A stretch of 64,000 nucleotides of DNA from Anolis sagrei (GCF_037176765.1 NC_090021.1:60145453-60209452), one strand, 5' to 3'. Counted from the first letter of the stretch, positions 22,184-32,575 are shown. A program made the numbers and translations. The notes: a model not told the origin generated them from the sequence alone.

Positions 22184-23166
22184 AAGTTGGCCCTCTTTAT
22201 CTATGGATTTTACATCCACAGATTCCACCATCCATGTCATGAAAATATTCCTCCTCTCCCAAAACATAAAATTCTAAAAAGAACACTTTGATTTTGCCAT
22301 TTTATAGAAGGGACATCATTTTTCTATACCATTGTAAATGATGTGATTTCAGCATTTCTGAATTTTGGTATTCTGGAACCAAGTTTCAGCAGGTATTAAG
22401 GCAGCATTTCTCAACCTGGGGTTATGGATCCCTGGAGGGGTGGTGAGGGGGTGTCAGAGGGGTCACCAAGGGCCATCAGAAAACACAGTATTTTCTGTTG
22501 GTCTTGAGGGTTCTGTGTGGGAGGTTTGGTCCAATTCTGTCATTGGTGGGGTTCAAAATGCTCTTTGGCTGTAGGTGAACTATAAATTCCAGAAACAACC
22601 AACACCCAAATGTAAAGCTCTATTTCCCCCAAACTCCACCAGCGTTCACATTTGGGAATATTGATTATCCATGCCAAGTTTGATCCAGATCCATTATTGT
22701 TTGAGTCCACAATGTTCTCTTGATGTAGGTGAACTACAACTCCAAAACTAAAGGTCAATGCCCACCAAACCCTTCCAGTATTTTCTGTGGGTCATTGGAA
22801 TTCTATGTGCCAAGTTTGGTTCAATTCCATCACTGGTGGAGTTCAGAATGCTCTTTGATTGTAGGTGAACTATAAATCCCAGCAACTACAACTCACAAAT
22901 GACAAAATCAATCCCTCCCCCCCCTCCCAACCCCACCAGTATTCAAATTTGGGTGTATCAGGTATTTGTGCCAAATTTGATCCAGTGAATGAAAATACAC
23001 CATGCATATCAGATGTTTACATTACGATTCATAACAGTAGCAAAATTACAGTTATGAAGTAGCAACGAAAATAATGTTATGGTTAGGGTTCACCACAACA
23101 TGAGGAATGGTATTAAGGGATCACCACATTAGGAAAGTTGAGAAACGCTGTATTAAGGCTTTACTA
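22184..23166 (+). mobile_element. TcMar-Tigger MITE, split by a hAT
   Basis: AAGTTGGCCCTCTTTATCTA, CACAGATTCCACCATCCATG, then TTTTGCCATTTTATAGAAGG and TTTTGGTATTCTGGAACCAA follow a Tigger-type MITE. The final bases (CTTTACTA) lie after the hAT. TA dinucleotides at 22182-22183 and 23167-23168 are the expected Tigger target duplication. About 226 bp without the insert. Confidence 0.72.
22402..23150 (+). mobile_element. Complete non-autonomous hAT with URR1-like end
   Basis: Ends CAGCATTTCTCAAC / GTTGAGAAACGCTG are inverted (one mismatch), with a perfect 8-bp duplication TATTAAGG (22394-22401, 23151-23158). The interior has a roughly 285-bp unit present about twice (22497 and 22783), including CTTTGATTGTAGGTGAACTA-type blocks. 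The right ~140 bp (TTACATTACGATTCATAACA onward) closely resembles the rodent URR1 hAT MITE from memory. Non-coding. Confidence 0.9.
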
Positions 23167-23168
23167 TA

Positions 23169-23764
23169 TGCACTAGTCCAGGGAAGAGGTTAGTTTTGTC
23201 TTCTATATATTGTTAGACTTTAATTCCATTATCCTGAACATTGGCTGTGTGTGTTATAGTTGACAGGAGCTGCAATCCACCCTTGTCTGTAGAGCCATAT
23301 CTACAGACATATAGCTAAATTAACTTTAGAGTTTGGATTTTATGGCCCCTTTGAGTCTATTATGCTGTTTTGCTTCCGTTGTAAACAACAATTACAATTT
23401 CTTATCACCCTAGCAATCCAAGCTTTACAACTGCTTTAGGATTCTTGATCTGCTAGTCTAAACAAAAAGGCTGTTGAATCATCCTGATTTAGAAAAGGGC
23501 AAAAAACTGTGTACATGTAGTTCACGGTGTAGACTCACTTAAATCATGATACTATAATGACCTCAGGAATACATTGTAGCTTTAATCTAATCAGCATTTA
23601 TTTGGAAATAAGTACCATTTTTCATTGAGAGGAATAATGTAGGTTGTTGAAAGATGAGAGATAAAGAAATTGTTCACCGTACAATTTTTTAAAAAGGGAA
23701 AGGAATAGGCAACAATGGCAAACATCATTAACATCAACGGGGCTTAGAATATCCAGCCCAGCCC
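23169..23764. other. No gene or named repeat seen
   Basis: Repeat-poor sequence. Confidence 0.4.
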
Positions 23765-24035
23765 AGATGCAGGCTTATCTGAAACCCTTGGGACCAGAAA
23801 CAGTTTGGATTTTGAATTTTGAGACTTTTGGAATATTTGCACATACATAATGATACGGTGGAGATGGGACCCAAGTCTAAACACAAAATTCATTTATGTT
23901 TCATATACACTTTGTACACATAGCCTGAAGATAATTTTATACACAATATTTTAAAAGTAATTTTGTGCATAAAACCAAGTCTGTGTACAATGAACCACCA
24001 GAAAGCAGAGGTATTGCTATCTCATCTCCCTGTTG
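23765..24035 (-). mobile_element. TcMar-Tigger-like repeat, copy 1
   Basis: GGGACCAGAAACAGTTTGGA, TTTTGGAATATTTGCACATA, GGAGATGGGACCCAAGTCTA, TTTATGTTTCATATACACTT and CAGAAAGCAGAGGT occur in the order of a mammalian Tigger-type element known to me (reverse orientation). A second copy is at 55955. Only part of the element is present. Confidence 0.65.
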
Positions 24036-24090
24036 TCATAGCTTGTGCTAAGGATGAGGATGAGGAGAAGGGTTTCTTTGCCCAGCATCT

Positions 24091-24243
24091 AAGGCTCCTT
24101 CTATACTGCCATATGATCCAGGTTATCATTGCAGATAATCTAAATTATCTGCTTTGAACTGGATTATATGAGTCTAAACTTCCATATAATCTGGTTCAAA
24201 GCAGATAATCTGGATATTATGTGGCAGTGTAGCAGGGGCCTGA
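24091..24243. mobile_element. Palindromic MITE (CTTCTACACTG type)
   Basis: GGCTCCTTCTATACTGCCAT at the left against GGCAGTGTAGCAGGGGCC at the right. Inner ATCTGCTTTGAACTGGATTA and AAAGCAGATAATCTGG arms. TAA and TGA on the flanks could be a 3-bp duplication with one change, as in PIF/Harbinger. Confidence 0.75.
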
Positions 24244-24806
24244 GTCAGAGGCAAACATAGATCAGCAGCATGAGTAGTCTGACACTGATGAACCCACCTC
24301 TGCAGAGGAGCAGCAGCACCACCAAGGGGTTAGGGATATAGAGTCCAGGCAAGATCAGGGGCTTCTGGAAGCAAATCAGGAACTAAGTATTCTAGCCAGG
24401 CTGCAATTAAGAAGTGATGTCATTCAACTGAGGAGATCCAGTTGGTTGGCTGAGAGGAGGGCCAACAGTTGGGATCACTTGAGAAAGTGGCATAAGTAGC
24501 TGGAGATGGAATCAGCTAGGTGCTGGAAGCAATGTTGGTGCAATTGCTATAGCCTGTATCACTGCTGGTGAATAACTGACTGGACTTTTATGTTGATGTG
24601 TGGCTTATGTTTTGACTTGCAGCCTTGGTGTTGGTGAGTTTATTTGGCTTTGAACATTTTGGAAAGAGCTTTGGACTACTTTTGTGTGTCATATTTATTT
24701 CGACTGACTGTTGTGGATGACCTTGGACTGTTTTGGACTACAATATGGTGTGTATCTGCTTACCAGTAATTTGGTAGCAGGACTCTTATACCTGTGTGGA
24801 CAATTC
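24244..24806. other. Unresolved, repeat-like block
   Basis: GAG/CAG-rich text followed by repeated GGACTnTTTTGGACT-like strings (24670-24740) resembles the untranslated leader of a lizard LTR retroelement, but I cannot fix ends or family. Treated as a possible fossil. Confidence 0.25.
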
Positions 24807-25200
24807 TGGGCAAAAGTATGGTAGCTGGGACCCAACGCTATGCTAGTTGCATAACGCGGCTCTGAATTAAGGAAGAGAAGAGGTGCGCGAGACAGCAGAG
24901 CGAGTGAGAGACGCAGCTGTGTCAGACTCCTGGGAACATTGCTTACCAAAAAGGGGGAGAGGAAACATTTCTACCCCATGTACTGTCTTTGTAAGCTGTT
25001 GTTTATCATTAAACAGTAAATAACTCTAACTTTACGTCACTCCCCTTAAGAAGTATGCTTGGCTGTTTGTGTCCCCCCCCTTTTGCCCCCCGACCTGTGT
25101 TGTGCACATCTTTCTTTCATTAATTCTGCCTCGCATTGTGGAACCAGCGTTGGCTCCCAGCTACTAGCATAGGGTCCCAGCTATCATACTTTTGCCCAGT
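24807..25200. repeat. Long inverted-repeat element
   Basis: CTGGGCAAAAGTATGGTAGC at the left pairs with GCTATCATACTTTTGCCCAG at the right (one mismatch). Pairing continues inward with offset blocks (GGGACCC, TATGCTAGT, CCAACGCTGG-like). The loop contains ATTAAACAGTAAAT and a C/T-rich stretch. It may be a DNA transposon or an LTR-derived structure. Confidence 0.5.
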
Positions 25201-26454
25201 TCTGATGTTGGAGCACCCAACCTGTACAAGAGCTTATTTGCCCGTATCTGGGTAGTCATCTAGCTACACAGCAATAGCCTTTTACTTTAGTCTGGAGGAC
25301 TTAGTTAACAGGATTGGCAATTGCGGTTTATCTGCCAACTCCTCATTGTCCTACTAAATAAACCATAATTCCTTGAGTTGCCAGAATGAAAACTGAAGTT
25401 CTTTGTGATGGTTGTGTAATGGAGGGATTCTTAGCAGGTGCTGCTTGTCATGAGACCAAGCAAAATGGAACACCTGCTAAAATCTTCCCTTCTACATAAC
25501 TATTACAGATACAGGAACCCTTTTCATTTTTAAAAAAACTTTAGCAACCCTAGCTGTCTCAACCATGATCAGATCAGATAGTCCAGTGAAAAATTTGCGA
25601 GCAATGCAATAATATATCCCCACCACTCACCCCAGAACACACAGTGAGTCCACCTACAGTTCTATGCCCCATAACTCATTTTATCCTATCATCAACATTT
25701 TGGTTTTGAACCATGCTCTCTTCTCATCCATTTCCTCTGGTCCTGCATTTCCTTTGGTCTTACTAAAATGGCTATGACCTACTGTTAAGCTCCCCATCCC
25801 ATTACCCAAGGAATGCCTTATAATAACTGTCAGAACAGTAATAATAATTTACCTTCTCAGAGACTGAGGGAAAATAAATATATAATAGTCTATAAATTTT
25901 CTCTAGTTGCTTTTTTTAAAAAAAGCAAGGTCTTTTTAGGGATGTTAGTAAACATTCCAGGGGAGTTTATTTGGTCTGCAATTCTCAGCCAGAGAGCTCA
26001 AGTGTCTCCTTAAGCTACAAGCCTAAGAATGTCATGTCTACTGTGGAAGAACCCTTGTGGGAAAATATATACTGTATGCTTTGAACCTCAAATTATGAGG
26101 GTTCACTAAACACACATGCACAAAATCCACCAAAGTCCCAAATTCTGTCAGAGTAGTGCACTTTTTTGTTGGTGGTATGGATAATGTTATAAGGTCTCTT
26201 TAACATGACATACTTAAGGGGTTCAGCTTATCTTAATCCAGCACTGCATGCAGAGCAATTCTACTACTGCTTTTAGAGTTGTACAAAATTCAGGGTGCCT
26301 CTTCTAACAGGGTTTCTTTTTTGCAGCACATAAAAGTTAAGATGCCTTTGAAATAATCTACACAGGTACTGTTTGATCATTTAAAAGTGGGACACATATG
26401 GAAATGCAGGAAAGTAGGCCGGTGATGGTAACTTTTATTTGTTCCACAGCAAGA
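25201..26454. other. No gene or named repeat seen
   Basis: Nothing recognised. Confidence 0.4.
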
Positions 26455-26570
26455 ATTATGTGGAGCAGTGGTTTGAATGTAAACCTAGGACTTTGGGCCA
26501 CCACAGTTCAAATCACTGTTCAGCTGTTGTTTCAGGCAAGTCTCCTTGTCTCCTCATTTTGGCTGATACC
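26455..26570 (+). mobile_element. tRNA-derived SINE head (MIR/CORE-like)
   Basis: TGGAGCAGTGGTTTGAATGT (A-box side), CACAGTTCAAATCACTG (B-box) and CAGGCAAGTCTC follow the head-to-core order of MIR-type SINEs. Old and partial. Confidence 0.5.
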
Positions 26571-26949
26571 AGACAGCTTTTTCCACATGGTCTATCAGCT
26601 AAGGACAATTGCCTTCATACCTCCACCAGAAGCTACCAAGAACCATTTCCAAAGGTGGTGGTGTTCCATGTGGAAAATGTAATTATTGTAAACCTCATGT
26701 TGAGGCTCAGTTGGAAGTGTCTCCATGCCGGTGAGGAATGGTGTGCTGGATTTGAGACACTTCAACCTAACCATACAGTATGTTGTTTATTTATAATAGG
26801 CTTTCCATATGGAAGGATTTTTCTCTCTCAACAATACTCATTTGTGGCCTGCAATATTTGAACTAGTCTCATCAAAGAGGAAGTGATTTATCTCTCCCAG
26901 AGTTTTGAGAATGTTGCTGCTTGTCTTCAGATCCAAGATCCCACCTTAG

Positions 26950-27184
26950 GACACGATCTAAAATATAAAGTTCTAGAGAAGCACTAGGTCCTTTTGAATG
27001 CTAGGCTGGATCAACTCTGATTAGCACTAGGATGAGAAATTGCCAATGAAATACCAGGTGCTGTGGGTTATTTTTCAGAGAAAGGAACTGGCAGAAACAC
27101 CTCTGAGCATTCCTCAGAAAAACCTATCAAAGTTAATATATCAAAAGGTGACTTGAATACATACACACAGACACACACACAATA
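26950..27184 (+). mobile_element. 5S rRNA-derived SINE
   Basis: CTCTGATTAGCACTAGGATG, then AATTGCCAATGAAATACC and AGGTGCTGTGGGTTAT align with the 3' half of 5S rRNA (family text TTAGTACTTGGATGGGAGAC, AATACCGGGTGCTGTAGG), covering the pol III C-box. The downstream body CAGAGAAAGGAACTGGCAGA and tail GTGACTTGAATACATACACA match the L2-tailed lizard 5S SINE. Too diverged to be a 5S gene. Confidence 0.75.
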
Positions 27185-27374
27185 GTGCCATAGAGGCCTG
27201 GTGCAAAGATCTCACACAGATGTAGTTGGTGTTAGCATTTTCCCCATTTTCTTTCATTGTTTTATTCTATTCTTCCTCCTCCTTTGGATGCTTACACTTT
27301 ATAAGCACTTTATGATCTTTCCATCTTCTCCGATTTATTTTGTAAATGAAATGCATAATAATACGGCATTTTAA

Positions 27375-27630
27375 CAAAAATAAAAGTCAGGAGCAGTAGC
27401 AGTTATGGGTAGCAGAGTGACAAAAAGCAAAACTGATCTATAAATCTAGCAGTCCCTGGTTCAACTGTTGTCTCCAGTCTGAACACAGTAGATAGCCTTA
27501 GGCAAGTTGCTATCTTTCAGCTTCAGTCACCCAGCTGAAAAATAGGGATCAGAATGCCAGTCTAGCATACAGGGAAATGTATGGACACTGCTTTGAACTC
27601 TGTAAAAATGCTAAGTGTTGTTTGTACAGA
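27375..27630 (+). mobile_element. MIR-like CORE-SINE
   Basis: GGTTCAACTG (B-box), GCCTTAGGCAAGTTGCTATC, CAGCTTCAGTCACCCAGCTG and AAAAATAGGGATCAGAATGC, then CACTGCTTTGAACTCTGTAA, follow MIR from the core to its 3' end. An ancient insertion. Confidence 0.65.
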
Positions 27631-29192
27631 AACCAGGCCAAACCAAGTATCTATGCACATCTTCAGATATTGGCTAAATTATTGCTGGGAACTTGGGCGG
27701 AATCAGGTCTTAAATTCTGTAAACAGACTTCGGGAAATATTAACAGCCAATCTGGCTGGTTGGCAGATACAGCCCCGAAAAGCAAGTAAGCAAGTCTTTT
27801 CCATTTCAGCAATTTGTGTTGGCAGAGAGAGAGGTTCTTAAATCAGTTCCGCAGTTAATCACCGTGCATGCAGTTTGCTTTGTCCCCCTGCCTTTTTTGG
27901 TAAATTAATATTTTGGACAATGAAGGGTATAAATAATTTACAGATCCAGCCTCTGTTTTGCAGGCTCACTGAGCTGGTCTTGCAGAGGCACCAAGCCAGG
28001 GCCTAATTCCCCACTTTATTAGGTTATGAAACTCTTTGAGCACATAAGAGGCAATGTCCTCAAGCTGTTAACATCGGCCGCAACTGATGGCTCTGATGCT
28101 GTTGCACTTAATGGAATTAGGTTTCATGTGTAGTTAATGAATGCAAATGCCAATGAAATTTTACAGGTTCTATTGGGAAGTTGTTTTAGGTGAAGCACAT
28201 GGCAATCTATGGAAACCACTCAGAACTGTATTCTATGTACCGATAACCTTTTCTAACCAATGTAAATTGCAGACCCCCTAGGGTAGAAAAGACTTGGCAA
28301 ACGGCAGACAGAGAAATAAACTATATGATTTAGAAGCAGCAATGAAGCAACATTATCATATATGCGCTAGGCAATTTACAAGGGTTTAATTGGTTTTTCT
28401 GTCTTCCTGGAGCAGATGAATAAGCCAAACACTTTAGCACTGGCAGCTGTACAAATAAGAACACACAGTTGCTTGAGAACAAGTTACACCACTGGGTCAC
28501 TTAGTTCAGTATTGTTTACAGGTACACAGTGGCTGGAGTGGTTCTCCCAGTTGTAGACAAAAGTCTTTTCCATCCCTGCCTTGATAAGTTGGATATTTGT
28601 TGAATTGGCATTTCTTTAAATGGTGGTGTTTCCATAATATGGGAGGAGAGATGATTGAGAAGCCCCCTTCTACAGTATTTGTGTTCACCCACCACATCTC
28701 AGCTATCAAAGGGATACAGAAGTGACTTCCCAAAATCCAATATAAATCTCAAGCAGTTAAACACAGCACCTTATATTGAAGCAGAAGGCAAATGGTTAAC
28801 CAGTGAACTTGATAAGGGATCAGAAAAGGCTACACTTCTTCTTTACCCCTTTTCACTTAAACAACCTCATTTCAACTTTGCATCTCTTTCTTTCTGACTT
28901 TGCAAACCCACCAGCTCTGCAATTCCTCAGTGATGGCTTGTCAAGATTTCACTTGAATTTTATTTTACATTCTCCATACCTCAGCAATGCTATCCATGTC
29001 TTAAGACAGAGGCATGCCTAATTGAATGCATGCACTGAATGCGATCATGAAGAAATTTGCACAAGGAAACAATATACTGAGGATGGCAGTGAAATGTACC
29101 AGTATTGGCATGGCATCAGAAACATCACCTATAAAAGCTGTGTCCTTATTCATCGTCACATTTCTAATGGTGTGGTAGCCCAGAAGGGTGAA
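27631..29192. other. Repeat-free stretch, possible conserved non-coding block
   Basis: No repeat family recognised over about 1.5 kb. The part 27840-28175 (CCACTTTATTAGGTTATGAA, GAGGCAATGTCCTCAAGCTG) has the low-CpG, mixed-composition look of a vertebrate conserved non-coding element. This is inference; only an alignment can decide. Confidence 0.3.
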
Positions 29193-29830
29193 TTCCCAAT
29201 TCAAGGTACAGGTTATCAGCTACAAAGCCCTAAATGGTTCGGGTCCTGCATATCTTCATTATCGCATCTTCCCCCATGAACCTGTGCGGGCTTTAAGATC
29301 TGCTGGGGAGGCCCTTCTCTCACTCCCGCCTCTGTCACAAGCACATTTGGTGGGGACGAGGGAGAGGGTCTTCTCGGTGGTGTCTTCCTGGCACTGGAAC
29401 TCTCTCCCTAGGGAGATTAGAGAAGCGCTCAAGTTCTGTAAAGTCCTGAAAACTTGGATGTTTCAACGTGCCTTTGATTAATTATTTCATCTATTGACTA
29501 GTCCCCTCTAGCCCTAACTCATTGTCTGGCTTTGTAGCACTTTATTATGCACCCCGCCCTTACACCTGTATTGCACTAGGCCTTGCCCCGCCCTCCAAGA
29601 TCTGAACACACCCACTGTTCTTGGCTACTGGTTGATGGTTATTGTTATTACGTTTTTATGAGGTCTGTTGTTCGTTTTTACTGTTTTAATTATTGAAATG
29701 TAATGTATTTTAATTGTGCTATATTCCATTTCTGTTTTTGTTGGGCTTGGTCCCCAGGTAAGCTGCCTCAAGTCCCTTTCGGAAGATGGTGGTGGGATAT
29801 AAGAATAAAGTTGTTGTTCTTCTTCTTATT
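29193..29830 (+). mobile_element. L2-type LINE 3' end
   Basis: The 3' coding end reads YKALNGSGPAYLHYRIFP, EPVRALRSAGEALLSLPP, RERVFSVVSSWHWNSLPR and VLKTWMFQRAF. A 3' UTR follows with TAAGCTGCCTCAAGTCCCTT, ending in GTT/CTT/ATT trinucleotides. The coding part is short but open from about 29188 to 29481, so the copy is not very old. 5'-truncated. Confidence 0.85.
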
Positions 29831-30000
29831 ATTCCTTACAAGATCATGGCTTTTTCACAACCAAGAGATATGAGAAGTGAGAAATTCCTATATTTATCCA
29901 TTCTAGAGCCAGAGTAAAAGTAAATTGAAAAAAAAACTATAAGCAAGCACAGAAGGGTGTCTTCTCATGAAAAAAGGTTTTGCCAGCTGTCTTCTGTGGA

Positions 30001-30390
30001 ATAATAACAACAACAACAACAACAACAACAACTTTATTTTTGTACCCTGCCTCCATCTCCTCGAAGGGATTCTGGGCAGCTTACATGGGGCAAGCCCAAG
30101 ATTAAACAGTTAAAATATAACAACAAAAGTCATATAACATTTCAATAGTATAAAACCAACTATACATAATACAATACATAGCGAACCTCTAACAACCTTC
30201 AGTGGTCTGAGTAGTGCACAGTTCTGAGCTCGGCTGGGTGGCTGGTGCAAATCACTTGTAAAGGGTAGGGCTGATGGATAAAGTGCTGAAGGCAGATGAC
30301 AAGATTGGAAACTGGAGGGTAATGTAAGGAGAGCACTATGTCTATAAAAAGGAACTGTGGCAATGTGCAAAATTTGATTATGGATCAAAC
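30001..30390 (-). mobile_element. LINE (L2-type) 3' tail, reverse
   Basis: A (AAC)n run followed by TTTATTTTTGTACCCTGCC and TCCTCGAAGGGATTCTGGGC is the reverse complement of the shared L2 3' end. The rest (CTGGTGCAAATCACTTGTAA, AAAGTGCTGAAGG) looks like upstream UTR. Confidence 0.6.
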
Positions 30391-31588
30391 TGGGGACCAG
30401 AATTATTTGTGGAAACTCTCTAGTTGAAGGCCCAGTGGAATCTTCTGGACCAGCAAGATAACCTAAACAATTCCACTACCATCACCAGATGCTACCTGAA
30501 ATTCTACATCTGTACAAAATGAACATAAAGGAATGTTTAATGTTGTGCCCAGCCTAACCCTAAATAACCATCCAAAGCTGTAGTTCCTTATATTTATATG
30601 TCTTGGCTAACATCCTTTGGGATGCATTATTTCAACTGATCATGCTTTCTTGGACTATTTCAAGAGACAGAAAGTAAAACAATTGTATTAATAATTGAAG
30701 GACTGACGCAGTTAGCTCTTCTCATCTGCCTTCAAACAAAGTAAAATCGCAAACTGTTCACAGTGATCTATGATATAAACACTTGTTCCTAAGAGAACTA
30801 CACACATGAGAATAAATTGTTTGTGCTGGAAACATAATAAGCAAAAGCCAGAATTGCTGGATTATGGTAATGTAAACAACACACCACTGCTGCCTTGAAG
30901 GATTGCTCAGTTTACCCTGGTTTTATTAAAGCTACAAAGAATAAAGTCACTGCTATATCTGAGGTCCCTCGTCTCGGAACTCAGCTGCAAAAAACAAACA
31001 AAAAACTTTTAAAGTTAAATACCCTTTCCAGATGTTGGAAATATTATTTGTGTGGACCACAACTAACATTATCTTGCAGCTAACATGGCCATTGGCCGTT
31101 CTGGCTGGAGAATCCTGAAAAGTGTGATTCCCAGAATGAACTTTTTTGATCTCTGCCCTTTTGTGCCATTAAAATGCACAAGCATCCTAACTAATACATT
31201 TGTATTGTATCACCAGTATATATGGCACTTTAGGTGATGTAAGTTAACAGACCTCTGCCCTAAGGAGTTTATAATTTTTTTAAAAAATCACTGGTGAAAT
31301 TGAGAGAACAGAAGATAAAGATAAATGGGGAAGCAATGCCCAATTGTTTCAGTTGTATGTGAAGCAGAATACCTATGATCCAAATAGCACTACAGTTAGT
31401 CTTTTATACCACCAGTTCTGTACCTATGGAGACAACCAACCACTGCTCAAAAATGTTCACAAAAATCCCTAAAGCAACATTGATATCGCTGTACAGTGGC
31501 ACTATGCTGATGTGTACGCATATCCTGCTATAGCCTCCCATCATTTCACAAATCTCTCCAGTACTCAGTTGTTGTTTCATCATCATCA
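30391..31588. other. No gene or named repeat seen
   Basis: Repeat-poor. Confidence 0.4.
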
Positions 31589-31596
31589 TCCTAGAT

Positions 31597-31731
31597 CAGT
31601 GGTTCTCAACCTGGGGTCCCCAGATGTTTTTGGCCTACAACTCCCAGAAATCCCAGACAATTTACCAGCTGCTAGGATTTCTGGGAGTTGAAGGCCAAAA
31701 ACATCTGGGGACCCCAGGTTGAGAACCACTG
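31597..31731. mobile_element. Intact palindromic hAT MITE
   Basis: The 135-bp element has arms CAGTGGTTCTCAACCTGGGG / CCCCAGGTTGAGAACCACTG that stay complementary for about 57 bp with very few mismatches. It has a perfect 8-bp target duplication, TCCTAGAT (31589-31596, 31732-31739). Such conservation suggests a young insertion. Confidence 0.92.
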
Positions 31732-31734
31732 TCC

Positions 31735-31870
31735 TAGATGATCACTCATAGCTGAGTATGATTGTCTTCCAAGGGTAGAGTCTTGGTGGTAGGTCCATAA
31801 GTGACTGTGGAAACCTGTTCATGATCCTCAGGGTCTTTCACAAAGAGGTCATAGATTTCCAAAGGATGCC
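31735..31870 (-). repeat. LINE 3' tail scrap related to 32942
   Basis: GAGTATGATTGTCTTCCAAG, GGTGGTAGGTCCATAAGTGA and CTGTGGAAAC resemble the left part of the insertion at 32942-33262 in the same direction. Diverged. Confidence 0.4.
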
Positions 31871-32059
31871 ATTTTATGACATAATTATACATAATAGCAT
31901 TGAACAACCACTGGCTTACAAGGAGGAGGAATAGTAGTTGCCATCCGTATATGTGCCTTGCTCACCCCACCAGCTCAATAGATATCTTGAGCAATGATTA
32001 ATCAATTTGCCCCAAAGAAATGGGAAATTATTGTTTCCATTTGATGTTTGTCTTATGTC

Positions 32060-32250
32060 TGTTATAACAGGCTATGCTTTTTATTTAATTTTAGTTTGTT
32101 AAGTTATAATTCATATTCATATGTTGGGTTGTATAAATTTTGTTATTATGGATGTATTGTTGTTGTATTCGGGCACTGAGTGTTTGCCATTTATTTTTGG
32201 AATCTGCCCTGAGTACTTCTGGGGAGATAGAGCAGAATATAAATAAAGTT

Positions 32251-32292
<42 letters not shown>
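32060..32292 (+). mobile_element. L2-type LINE 3' tail with (ATC)n
   Basis: GGGCACTGAGTGTTTGCCAT, CTGCCCTGAGTACTTCTGGG and AATATAAATAAAGTTATC run into about 14 ATC units (32251-32292). Translations of the repeat give poly-Ile or poly-Met and are not genes. Confidence 0.75.
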
Positions 32293-32294
<2 letters not shown>

Positions 32295-32339
32295 TGGTGG
32301 GTCCTGGAATCCAACCCCATAAATAACTGAGGGCCCACT
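32293..32339. repeat. Tigger MITE terminal scrap
   Basis: GGGTCCTGGAATCCAACCCC and CTGAGGGCCCACTG match the right end of the Tigger MITE type at 22184. Confidence 0.5.
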
Positions 32340-32345
32340 GAAATA

Positions 32346-32575
32346 CAGTGTTCCCTCACTTATCATGGGTGTTATGTTCCAGGACCACTCGCGAAAAGTG
32401 AAAATCCGCAAAGTAGGGACACTATATATGTATATCGCATTCCGAGGGTGAGGCAGAAGTGAGGAGAGATTTAAAGGCACTGTGCACTTTTCCCCCTAGC
32501 TATCTCTGCTTTACATGCCAATCTCTCTTGATTGGCTGCCTCTCTCCCAAGGGGGGGGGGGTGAAAACAAGCCCA
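32346..32575 (+). mobile_element. TcMar-Tigger-like 5' end
   Basis: Starts CAGTGTTCCCTCACTTATCA directly after TA (32344-32345), followed by TCCAGGACCACTCGCGAAAA and GTAGGGACACTATATATG, a Tigger-type terminus. The right end is not found; a G12 run lies at about 32551. Confidence 0.65.

Noticed and set aside
24244-24806. Possible LTR-retroelement leader
   Set aside because: Wording resembles such leaders but neither LTR ends, primer site nor coding region could be identified, so it is left as unresolved.
26308-26380. Possible exon after a pyrimidine-rich acceptor
   Set aside because: Short, with a stop in the most natural frame and no convincing donor or protein similarity.
27001-27075. 5S rRNA gene
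   Set aside because: Only the 3' half resembles 5S rRNA clearly, many substitutions are present, and SINE body and tail follow directly.
31597-31731. Hairpin that could be a microRNA precursor
   Set aside because: Perfect 8-bp duplication and CAGTGG terminal repeats show it is a hAT MITE; a microRNA derived from it is possible but unsupported.
32140-32322. Poly-Ile/poly-Met small proteins
   Set aside because: Translation of the (ATC)n microsatellite at the end of an L2 tail; the same holds for runs at 1652, 16306 and 49690.
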